Part shown: in pieces, positions 1 to 5,159 of the stretch | Layout: every line of letters begins with the position of its first letter | How positions within the stretch are numbered: position 1 is the first letter of the stretch | Source of the DNA: a bacterium | Lineage (GTDB): Bacteria; Patescibacteriota; Minisyncoccia; Phycocordibacterales; Phycocordibacteraceae | Length of the DNA stretch: 7,169 nucleotides | Direction of reading: 5' to 3' | Assembly: GCA_021817685.1 (NCBI GenBank) | Contig: JAKAGD010000036.1 | Coordinates: 1-7,169, forward strand | Notes under the pieces: model-generated | The model's database searches: none | Told to the model about the DNA's origin: nothing | Seen by the model: only the letters and a program-made list of their open reading frames with translations | Translations under genes and position numbers: made by a program

Positions 1-1
1 G

Positions 2-865
2 ATACCCTACGAATTCTCCGAGCTCGTACCGGCGGTCGGGAACGCCGCGAACGCGGCGGTCGCCGCCGCCCGGCTCGGCCTCTCCTCCGGCTTCGTTTCT
101 AATGTGGGCAAGGACCGCTACGGCGAAGAGATACTCGCGACCTTCGCTAAAGAAGGCGTCGATACCAAGTACGTCGCGGTGAACGACGGCATCCCCACGA
201 ACCACCACTACGTGCTCTGGTACGAGTCCGAGCGCACCATCCTCATCCGCCATGAGACCTATCCGTACCTCATCCCGGAAGGCTTTGAAGCGCCGAAGTG
301 GATATACCTCTCTTCCGCCGGAGAAAATTCGGGACAATTCCACGCAGATCTCGCCGCGTGGCTCCCCGCGCATCCGGAGACAAAGCTCGCCTTCCAGCCC
401 GGCACCTTCCAAATGAAAATGGGCAAAGGGAAACTTGCCGCGCTCTACGCCGTTTCAGAAATCGTCGCGTGCAATAAAGAGGAGGCCGAGCGCATCCTGG
501 AGGTCGGCGAGACGGACATGAAGACCCTGCTCGAAGAGATGCGGAAGCTCGGACCGAAGACGGTCCTCATCACGGACGGTCCGAACGGCGCATACGCCTA
601 TGACGGCGCCCAAATGCTCAAGGTGCCGATGTATCCCGACCCGAAGCCGCCCTATGACCGCACCGGCGCCGGCGATGCCATGACCTCCACGTTCGTCGCC
701 GCGCTCGCGCTCGGGAAATCTCTTGAGGAAGCGCTTCTCTGGGGGCCGGTTAATTCAATGTCGGTCGTGCAGGAGATCGGCGCGCAAAAGGGTCTCCTTT
801 CGCGCGCCGTGCTTGAAAAATATCTCGCCGAAGCGCCCGCAGAGTACCGCGTTCAGTCGTTTTGA
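2..865 (+). CDS. PfkB-family (ribokinase-like) sugar kinase, 5'-truncated
   Basis: The frame is open from base 2 to a TGA at 863-865, giving 287 visible residues; the true start lies before the window. An internal GTG at 104 is not the start, because the PfkB N-terminal signature (VGNAANAAVAAARLGL) is encoded before it, at about nt 38-85. Other family marks are NKEEAE in the middle (about nt 473-490), ITDGPNGAYAYDG, and the C-terminal signature DRTGAGDA, whose Asp at nt 674-676 is the expected catalytic base next to the GAG anion hole. PfkB enzymes phosphorylate sugars or nucleosides with ATP in the cytoplasm; the substrate cannot be read from sequence. It is convergent with a pentose-phosphate block, so a ribose or other sugar kinase feeding that block is plausible, but this is inference. 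An adenosine- or fructose-type kinase is also possible. Confidence 0.9.
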   Translation: MPYEFSELVPAVGNAANAAVAAARLGLSSGFVSNVGKDRYGEEILATFAKEGVDTKYVAVNDGIPTNHHYVLWYESERTILIRHETYPYLIPEGFEAPKWIYLSSAGENSGQFHADLAAWLPAHPETKLAFQPGTFQMKMGKGKLAALYAVSEIVACNKEEAERILEVGETDMKTLLEEMRKLGPKTVLITDGPNGAYAYDGAQMLKVPMYPDPKPPYDRTGAGDAMTSTFVAALALGKSLEEALLWGPVNSMSVVQEIGAQKGLLSRAVLEKYLAEAPAEYRVQSF

Positions 866-888
866 CGGACACGCAGCGCCCCGTCAAA
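861..888. terminator. Hairpin at the convergent gene junction, possible bidirectional terminator
   Basis: TTTGACGG (861-868) pairs perfectly with CCGTCAAA (881-888) across a 12-nt loop. The left arm includes the kinase stop codon, and the right arm ends 9 nt before the stop of the opposing small gene. Position between converging genes suits a bidirectional terminator. Neither strand shows a proper U-tract after the stem, so intrinsic termination is uncertain. Confidence 0.45.
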
Positions 889-897
889 GCGCACTCA

Positions 898-1065
898 CTA
901 CTGTTTGAGGATCGACTGCTGGAGCGGCGCGTAGTTTGCTTCACTGCCGCCGAAGGAGGAGGTGAGCGTCGCTGAACTCAACATGCGGTTTATCATCCAA
1001 ACCGCGGCCGCGCCGGCGGCCACGATGAGCAGAGTCGCAAAGTAGGAATTTATTCTGTCTTTCAC
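898..1065 (-). CDS. Small single-pass membrane protein, unknown function (55 aa)
   Basis: A GTG at 1065-1063 starts VKDRINSYFATLL and a TAG ends the frame at 898-900. I chose this GTG over an in-frame start at 1101 because the longer version would overlap the end of the transketolase gene, while the GTG sits 7 nt after that stop codon. Residues about 8-26 (YFATLLIVAAGAAAVWMIN) form one clear membrane helix with a short positively charged N-terminus, so the C-terminal part, rich in Ser, Ala and Gln, probably lies outside the cytoplasm. There is no lipobox. I recognise no family. It may be co-transcribed with the transketolase genes or use the TATAAT just upstream. Confidence 0.6.
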   Translation of the reverse strand: MKDRINSYFATLLIVAAGAAAVWMINRMLSSATLTSSFGGSEANYAPLQQSILKQ

Positions 1066-1071
1066 ACCCGT

Positions 1072-1077
1072 ATTATA
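1072..1077 (-). promoter_or_regulatory. TATAAT -10 element 6 nt before the small-gene GTG
   Basis: On the minus strand TATAAT is followed by ACGGGT and then GTG. A transcript starting about 7 nt after the hexamer would begin at the start codon, giving a leaderless mRNA. The TAA inside the element is also the stop codon of the C-terminal transketolase gene, so a chance match is possible. No TTGACA-like -35 was seen. Confidence 0.4.
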
Positions 1078-2065
1078 CACGCACCAGGGCCCGCGCGGCA
1101 TCCGCTATGTGGGCAGCGTCGAGTCCGTAATGCGCAAGAAGCTCGTCCGGAGAACCGGACTGGCCGAACCGGTCGGCGACACCGAGCCGCTTGAGCGGCA
1201 CCGGGTGCGCTTCCGACAGGAATTCAGCAATGGCGCTCCCGAAGCCGCCTGCGGCCTGGTGCTCCTCGAGGGTCAATACGCGCCCCGCCTTCCGCGCCGC
1301 ATCCAGCACCGCCTCCGTATCCAGCGGCTTTATGGTCGGTATATGCAAAACGATAGCCCCGATGCCGTCTGCCTCAAGCTCTTTCGCCGCGGCGAGCGCC
1401 GCGTAGCTTAATGAACCCGTGGAAAGGAGCGCGACGCGCGGCGCCTCCGGCGCAAACAGCGTAAGCGCCTTCCCAATTCCAAACGGCGTTTCGGCCGTCG
1501 TGAAGACCGGGGTCGCCGCGCGGCCGAAGCGCAGGTACACCGGACCGTCATATCCTGCCGCCGCGACGACCGCCTTGCGCGCCTCCTCGCTGTCCGCGGG
1601 CGCGATGACTATCATTCCCGGGAGCATGCGCATAAGCCCGATGTCTTCCAGCATTTGGTGCGTCGCGCCGTCGGGACCGACGGAGACGCCCGCATGCATC
1701 CCGCAGACCTTCACGTTCGCGCGATTGAGCGCAATGGTCGTGCGTACGTGCTCGTAATTGCGGCCGGGATTGAACGCGGCGTAACTTGCGATGAACGGCA
1801 CCTTCCCGGCGGCGGCCATGCCGCTTCCGACCGCGGCCATGTTCTGCTCCGCGACGCCGAGTTCTATGAACCGTTCGGGAAATTCCTTTTGGAACCACTC
1901 GGCGCGCGTGCTTTCGGAGAGGTCCGCGCAGAGCACTACCACGCGCGGGTCCGCCTTCCCCGCTTCCACAGTACCCGTGCCGAAACCGTCACGCGTCGGC
2001 GCTTTGCTTATATCGTCCGTAAAGACGTTCTTGGAGAGATGCGCGCGTTCGTTAAGCATATTCAT
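1073..2065 (-). CDS. tkt: Transketolase, C-terminal subunit (pyrimidine-binding and C-terminal domains)
   Basis: This is the second half of a split transketolase (330 aa). Residues about 25-185 match the transketolase pyrimidine-binding domain: RFIELGVAEQNM carries the conserved Glu (E73) that protonates the thiamine diphosphate pyrimidine, SYAAFNPGRNYEHVR follows, and GPDGATHQMLEDIGLMR holds the conserved His before the inter-domain region. Residues about 200-320 match the transketolase C-terminal domain (LSTGS, TLEEHQAAGGFGSAIAE, GVADRFGQSG). With the N-terminal subunit it moves two-carbon units between ketose and aldose phosphates in the cytoplasm. The start overlaps the end of the N-terminal gene by 14 nt (8 nt if the second ATG at 2059 is used), in a different frame. 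No Shine-Dalgarno is visible, so translational coupling is likely. A split enzyme is known in archaea and many bacteria. Confidence 0.93.
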   Translation of the reverse strand: MNMLNERAHLSKNVFTDDISKAPTRDGFGTGTVEAGKADPRVVVLCADLSESTRAEWFQKEFPERFIELGVAEQNMAAVGSGMAAAGKVPFIASYAAFNPGRNYEHVRTTIALNRANVKVCGMHAGVSVGPDGATHQMLEDIGLMRMLPGMIVIAPADSEEARKAVVAAAGYDGPVYLRFGRAATPVFTTAETPFGIGKALTLFAPEAPRVALLSTGSLSYAALAAAKELEADGIGAIVLHIPTIKPLDTEAVLDAARKAGRVLTLEEHQAAGGFGSAIAEFLSEAHPVPLKRLGVADRFGQSGSPDELLAHYGLDAAHIADAARALVRV

Positions 2066-2909
2066 GCGGGAGCTTGCCGTTCATACTCCGTATTTCTTTC
2101 AGGAACCGTTTCCCTTCCTCTTTCGTGGGCGGTTTGCCGTGCCAGTGGTAGTCGAACTCGATTTCCGGAACGCCCTTGCCGGGGATGGTGTGGGCGATGA
2201 TGAGCGTCGGCTTCTCGTACACGGCCTTCGCCTCTTCCACGGCGGAGATGAATGCATTGAGGTCGTGCCCGCCCACTTCAATGACATGCCAGTTGAACGC
2301 GCGATACTTGTCCGCGATCGGCTCCAAAGGCATCACGTCTTCCGTCATGCCGTCTATCTGTATGTTGTTGCGGTCCATCACCGCAATGAGATTTGAGAGC
2401 TTGTATTTGCCGGCGAACATTGCCGCTTCCCAAACGCTCCCTTCTTCCTGCTCGCCGTCGCTCATGAGACAGTACACGCGCTGTTTTTTGCCGTCCATGC
2501 GTAACGCGTACGCCATGCCGGAAGCCTGCGAGAGCCCCTCGCCCAAAGGACCGGAGGTGGTTTCAAGTCCCGGCAAGCGGAGGCGCTCCGGATGCCCCTG
2601 GAGCCGGCTACCGAATTTGCGGAGCGTGAGGCACTCCTCTACCGGGAAATAGCCGGCATGTGCGAGCGTGGCGTACAGAACCGGACAGATGTGGCCGTTG
2701 CTGAGCACGAGCCGGTCGCGCTCTTCCCACGCGGGGTTCTTCGGATCGTGATTGAGGATATGGAAATAGAATGCGGTAAAGATATCCGCCATGCCCAAGG
2801 GGCCGGCCGTGTGCCCGCTCCCGGCGGCAACGAGCGACGTAATAATAGTCTCGCGGATGGCTTCCGCCTGTTTCTCAAGCGAACGCGTTTGTTCATCGGT
2901 GAGTGCCAT
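2052..2909 (-). CDS. tkt: Transketolase, N-terminal subunit (thiamine diphosphate-binding domain)
   Basis: This 285-aa protein covers the thiamine-diphosphate (PP) domain of transketolase. Visible blocks in order are GSGHTAGPLGMADIF (30-44), LSNGH (69-73), LQGHPE (103-108), SGPLGEGLS (119-127), and the cofactor motif from S150-D151-G152 (SDGEQEEGSVWEAA) to N181-N182 (MDRNNIQIDG). The Asp and Asn are the expected Mg ligands. The usual first Gly of GDG is Ser here. It forms the active enzyme with the overlapping downstream gene. The ATG at 2909 sits 6 nt after a TATACT in an A+T-rich repeat, so this pair may start its own, possibly leaderless, transcript. The protein ends near residue 285 after a typical linker region, so it is a natural split, not a truncation. 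Confidence 0.93.
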   Translation of the reverse strand: MALTDEQTRSLEKQAEAIRETIITSLVAAGSGHTAGPLGMADIFTAFYFHILNHDPKNPAWEERDRLVLSNGHICPVLYATLAHAGYFPVEECLTLRKFGSRLQGHPERLRLPGLETTSGPLGEGLSQASGMAYALRMDGKKQRVYCLMSDGEQEEGSVWEAAMFAGKYKLSNLIAVMDRNNIQIDGMTEDVMPLEPIADKYRAFNWHVIEVGGHDLNAFISAVEEAKAVYEKPTLIIAHTIPGKGVPEIEFDYHWHGKPPTKEEGKRFLKEIRSMNGKLPHEYA

Positions 2910-2914
2910 TGGGT

Positions 2915-2985
2915 AAGTATAAAGTATAAAGTATGCGGTATAAAGGATCTCCCCTTATACCTTATACGTACCCCTCTATACTTTT
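2915..2985. repeat. A+T-rich palindromic intergenic repeat, copy 1
   Basis: This fills the gap between the rpe-like gene and the tkt genes. It resembles the sequence at 3705-3765 along most of its length. On the minus strand shared blocks in order are AAAAGTATA(G/A)AGG, GTATAAGGTATAA(G/A)GG and CATACTTTATACTTT. The unit is an imperfect palindrome: outer arms AAGTATA and TATACTT, and an inner pair GGTATAAGG with CCTTTATACC (one bulge). It contains several -10-like hexamers in both orientations, so it could be a promoter island, a transcript-end structure, or a small non-autonomous mobile repeat. Confidence 0.7.
2916..2921 (-). promoter_or_regulatory. TATACT -10 element 6 nt before tkt N-terminal gene
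   Basis: On the minus strand TATACT is followed by TACCCA and the ATG. The hexamer is the last of three tandem 7-bp units (ATACTTT, ATACTTT, ATACTTA) that form the proximal end of the intergenic repeat. The spacing places the expected transcript start at or next to the ATG. There is no Shine-Dalgarno. Confidence 0.45.
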
Positions 2986-2987
2986 CT

Positions 2988-3686
2988 TCAGACGCCGAAC
3001 GGCGTTTCAAGCGCCTCAAGTGCCGCAAGTGCGGCGGCCGGATCGCTCGCTTTCAGGATGCCAGAGCCGACAACGAGGCTTGTGACGCCGAGCGCGGTGA
3101 GCTGGCGGGCGTTCGCAAGCGAGACGCCGCCGTCCACCTGGAGCGGCATATCCTTGTGGCGGCTATGGAACACGCGTATTTTCTCGAACACGCGCCGATC
3201 GAAGGGCTGCCCTTGCCGGCCGATGCGCGCGATGCCCATGAATTGCACGTATTCTATCTCGCCGAGGCCTTGCTCCAGGAGCGCAAGGTCGCTTGCAATG
3301 TTAAGCGCAAGCCCGAATGAGATGAAACTGCCGTAGCGGTTCCGCGCGGAGGCGAGGAGGCGCGGCAGGTCGGTCGCGCTTTCGGCATGGAAAGTGAGGC
3401 GCGTCGCGCCGAGCGCAAGCCAGGCGTCCGCCGCCTGTTCCGGGTCGAGGCACATCAGGTCTATCTCGTATGCAATGCGGTCAAGCGCGGGGAGCATCTC
3501 TCCGCGCCCCGCCATGGTCGACAATTCTCCGGGAGCGGAGCAGGGCCAAGACGCCGGCGTGGCGAATTTCCCGTCGACGACGTCTATCTGCACCCGCGAG
3601 ACCGCGGGAAATGCGGCAAATATCGAAAGCTTCTCGTCAAGGTCTTTGCGCGAGGACGGGAGCACGGCCGGTACCACAAGGCTCAT
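2988..3686 (-). CDS. Ribulose-phosphate 3-epimerase-like TIM-barrel protein with altered metal site
   Basis: The 232-aa protein aligns in order with ribulose-phosphate 3-epimerase: VPAVLPSS at the start, QIDVVDGKF (33-41), EIDLMCLDP (74-82), LTFHAES (97-103), LALNI, VQFMGIARIGRQGQPF (147-162), VDGGV (184-188) and VVGSGI (205-210). RPE interconverts ribulose-5-P and xylulose-5-P, which fits the adjacent tkt and rpiB genes. The two catalytic Asp positions are kept (D35, D185). The His usually before the first Asp (HxDxMDG) is Gln33, and the His of HLM is Asp76, so two of the four usual metal ligands are changed, and VNPGFGGQ has become IARIGRQGQ. I recall similar QID/EIDLM/QFMGIA proteins in other CPR genomes, so this looks like a clade variant rather than decay. 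Activity as an epimerase is probable from context but not certain. Confidence 0.8.
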   Translation of the reverse strand: MSLVVPAVLPSSRKDLDEKLSIFAAFPAVSRVQIDVVDGKFATPASWPCSAPGELSTMAGRGEMLPALDRIAYEIDLMCLDPEQAADAWLALGATRLTFHAESATDLPRLLASARNRYGSFISFGLALNIASDLALLEQGLGEIEYVQFMGIARIGRQGQPFDRRVFEKIRVFHSRHKDMPLQVDGGVSLANARQLTALGVTSLVVGSGILKASDPAAALAALEALETPFGV

Positions 3687-3693
3687 AGGAAAC

Positions 3694-3699
3694 AGTATA
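3694..3699 (-). promoter_or_regulatory. TATACT -10 element 7 nt before the rpe-like ATG
   Basis: On the minus strand TATACT is followed by GTTTCCT and the ATG at 3686. The spacing predicts a transcript that starts at the ATG. There is no Shine-Dalgarno in the 7 nt. It lies just outside the palindromic repeat. Confidence 0.45.
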
Positions 3700-3704
3700 T
3701 AGGG

Positions 3705-3765
3705 AAAAGTATAAAGTATGGGGGAAATTCCCTTTATACCTTATACCTGCTCCTTTATACTTTTT
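3705..3765. repeat. A+T-rich palindromic intergenic repeat, copy 2
   Basis: This is the second copy of the repeat at 2915-2985, upstream of the rpe-like gene and in the same orientation. AAAAGTATAAAG (3705-3716) and CTTTATACTTTT (3753-3764) are perfect 12-bp outer arms, and GGGAA-A-TTCCC lies inside. Compared with copy 1 it is shorter by several bases in the centre. Together the two copies bracket the rpe-like gene. Confidence 0.75.
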
Positions 3766-3794
3766 AAAACTTCGCGAGGCGGCGCGGCGCGAAG
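3766..3794 (-). terminator. Intrinsic terminator after the pilin-like gene
   Basis: Read on the minus strand, CTTCGCG and CGCGAAG form a perfect 7-bp stem around an 11-nt G+C-rich loop and are followed at once by TTTT, then AAAAAG. The stem begins 5 nt after the pilin stop codon. This would end the pilin transcript before the rpe-like gene. The same stretch also resembles the 3' end of rpiB (see findings). Confidence 0.65.
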
Positions 3795-3799
3795 CGGCC

Positions 3800-4384
3800 C
3801 TACCAACCCGATGCGCCTGCCGTATAGGCCGCGCAAGCCCACGTGGGGCGTACCGGATCATAAAATCCCGCCTTGAGCTCGCCGCTGCCGTAACAGGCGT
3901 ACGAGGTCGGACAATTGTGCGCGAGCAGTTTATAGTCGGCGCCGTTCGAGTAATACAGGTAGCAACAGAGACTGCCCGAGGTATCCATTGCGGGATCAGA
4001 AGGCATCTTGGGAATATACGTCGGCACGAGGCCCGGTATGACATTGCCGCCGCCTTGATCGGGCCACGCGGCGCATAGGCTCGACCACGTCGTCGTGACC
4101 GGATATGCATTATGGTCGGTCGCGTACATCTCGAGTGCCGTCTGTATGGCATGCAGGTCGGATACGCGTTTCGCATCGTTCGCCTTCAATTTGGCGACGT
4201 TCAGCGATACGAGTACGACAGAGGAGAGGACGCCGATGATAGCGATAACTACCATGAGTTCGATGAGCGTAAACCCGGAGGACGGGGTTTTCTCCCGGCG
4301 CTCGTTCGTAAGAGGAAAATCAGAATCTCTCTCTTGGTCCGCTCGCTTGGTCGTAGAACCTCTTGCCGCCGATGGGTGCGCCAT
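3800..4384 (-). CDS. Type IV pilin-like / pseudopilin protein with prepilin cleavage site
   Basis: From the ATG at 4384 this is 194 aa. The class III signal is textbook: SSG then FTLIELMVVIAIIGVLSSVVLVSLN, with prepilin peptidase cleavage expected after the Gly at residue 37, Glu at +5, and a hydrophobic helix that anchors the subunit before assembly. A helix-continuing stretch (KLKANDAKRVSDLHAIQTALEMYATDHNAYP) leads to a globular C-terminus with several Cys that could form disulfides. The 37-residue leader is long, but no ATG, GTG or TTG in frame gives a shorter one; the only alternative is a TTG at 4393 overlapping the upstream stop. It probably forms a surface pilus or secretion pseudopilus. 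It follows the 86-aa membrane gene by 5 nt and is likely co-transcribed with it. Confidence 0.9.
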   Translation of the reverse strand: MAHPSAARGSTTKRADQERDSDFPLTNERREKTPSSGFTLIELMVVIAIIGVLSSVVLVSLNVAKLKANDAKRVSDLHAIQTALEMYATDHNAYPVTTTWSSLCAAWPDQGGGNVIPGLVPTYIPKMPSDPAMDTSGSLCCYLYYSNGADYKLLAHNCPTSYACYGSGELKAGFYDPVRPTWACAAYTAGASGW

Positions 4385-4389
4385 ACCGG

Positions 4390-4650
4390 TCAACGCTGGA
4401 AAGCCGGCGGCGGTTTCATTGCCGCATCAATAATGCTCTGCGGCACTCGCGCCTGCGAACTCCCGAAGACAGACGGGATGAGGAATGCGAGCACGATAGC
4501 CAGCGCCGCCACTCCGAGCAGGACATACTCCGCTTGTCGGTCGGTGGAAACGATGCCGGTAGCGAGCACGAGTCTGATGAAAAACGGCTTTTTCTCCGGT
4601 TGCGGGAAATTCTGATATTGCGGTTCTTCCTCGAATTGGACTTCTGCCAT
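4390..4650 (-). CDS. Small membrane protein next to pilin gene, unknown function (86 aa)
   Basis: The acidic N-terminus (MAEVQFEEEPQYQ, residues 1-13) precedes a basic-hydrophobic segment, FFIRLVLATGIVSTDRQAEYVLL (about 23-45), and a strong helix, VLLGVAALAIVLAFLIPSVFG (about 43-63). The C-terminal tail ends in PPPAFQR. One certain membrane segment is visible, and a second amphipathic one (23-34) is possible. I recall similar small proteins with an RLV...GI(V)...QA.YVLL pattern in CPR genomes, often unnamed. Its stop is 5 nt before the pilin ATG, so a role with pilin assembly or anchoring is possible, but only by position. Confidence 0.75.
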   Translation of the reverse strand: MAEVQFEEEPQYQNFPQPEKKPFFIRLVLATGIVSTDRQAEYVLLGVAALAIVLAFLIPSVFGSSQARVPQSIIDAAMKPPPAFQR

Positions 4651-4654
4651 TGTA

Positions 4655-4666
4655 GGTATAAGTATA
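4655..4666 (-). promoter_or_regulatory. Tandem -10-like hexamers before the 86-aa gene
   Basis: On the minus strand TATACT (4666-4661) is followed directly by TATACC (4660-4655), then TACA and the ATG at 4650. Spacing from hexamer to ATG is 10 or 4 nt. A start from TATACT would give a leader of about 3 nt. The motif is close to those at 2916 and 3694 and lies in the 23-nt gap after rpiB. Confidence 0.4.
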
Positions 4667-4673
4667 CTCTCTC

Positions 4674-5159
4674 CTAGAACTTCGCAAGGCGGCGCGCGTG
4701 GCGCGGAGAATCGGAGAACGGCGTGTCCAGAAATATGTGTACGGCCTCTTCCGCCTCCTCGCCGGAGACGAAGCGGGCGCCGATGGAAAGCACGTTCGCA
4801 TTGTTGTGCCGGCGAGCGAGCCGCACCAGGTCGAAACCGTCCTCGGACCGCCCGCCTTCAATGTCGAGCGCCGCGGTCACACGGGCGGGTCCGTAAAAAA
4901 CCGCGGCACGAGTGCCGGGAATGCGATTAGCGCACATGGCTTCGCCCTGCCCGCTCCCGCCGATGATGACGCCGCGCGCACCCACTTCGTCCGCGACGCG
5001 CTTGGCGAGCGGCGTTACAAAGTCCGGATAATCGTCTTCCGGATCGAGCGTGTGCGCCCCTATGTCCTCTACCTCGTGCCCGAGCGTGCGCAAATGCTCG
5101 GCGAGCGCGTTCTTGAGCGCGAACCCGGCATGATCGGCGGCGAAATAGACTTTAGGCAT
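4674..5159 (-). CDS. rpiB: Ribose-5-phosphate isomerase B (RpiB/LacAB family)
   Basis: From the ATG at 5159 this is 161 aa. Family blocks are VYFAADHAGFALK at the N-terminus with the conserved Asp-His, IIGGSGQGEAMCANRIPGTRAAV in the middle, and RRHNNANVLSIGARF near the C-terminus. The enzyme interconverts ribose-5-P and ribulose-5-P in the cytoplasm. The active-site Cys of E. coli-type RpiB (CGTG) is Gly here, while GSGQGEAM has the Glu (residue 73) used as base in the Mycobacterium-type enzyme (GSGNGEQ). Between AVFYGP and RRHNN there is an extra stretch (TAALDIEGGRSEDGFD). I chose the ATG over a TTG 12 nt upstream because it lies directly before the first strand and overlaps the gap stop by 8 nt (ATGCCTAA), a coupling arrangement. 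No Shine-Dalgarno is visible. Confidence 0.92.
   Translation of the reverse strand: MPKVYFAADHAGFALKNALAEHLRTLGHEVEDIGAHTLDPEDDYPDFVTPLAKRVADEVGARGVIIGGSGQGEAMCANRIPGTRAAVFYGPARVTAALDIEGGRSEDGFDLVRLARRHNNANVLSIGARFVSGEEAEEAVHIFLDTPFSDSPRHARRLAKF

Noticed and set aside
104..106. GTG at 104 as the start of the sugar kinase
   Set aside because: The conserved N-terminal PfkB signature is encoded in frame upstream, so the gene begins before the window.
2052..2065. Split transketolase as a frameshifted single gene
   Set aside because: The two halves are in different frames, but the second has its own ATG starts and a leading segment before its domain, and both halves are intact at a boundary known from natural two-gene transketolases.
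2915..2985. CRISPR-like array from repeated GTATAAAG units
   Set aside because: The units are 7-8 bp and run together without equal-sized unique spacers, and no cas gene is present.
2592..3320. Long plus-strand open frame opposite the tkt and rpe-like genes
   Set aside because: It spans two clear genes and their intergenic repeat on the other strand and its translation is Arg/Ala-rich with no recognisable motif, as expected for a shadow frame in G+C-rich DNA.
4391..4393. TTG at 4393 as the pilin start
   Set aside because: It overlaps the upstream stop in a coupling-like way, but an ATG lies only 9 nt further on; it remains possible, with no effect on the mature protein.
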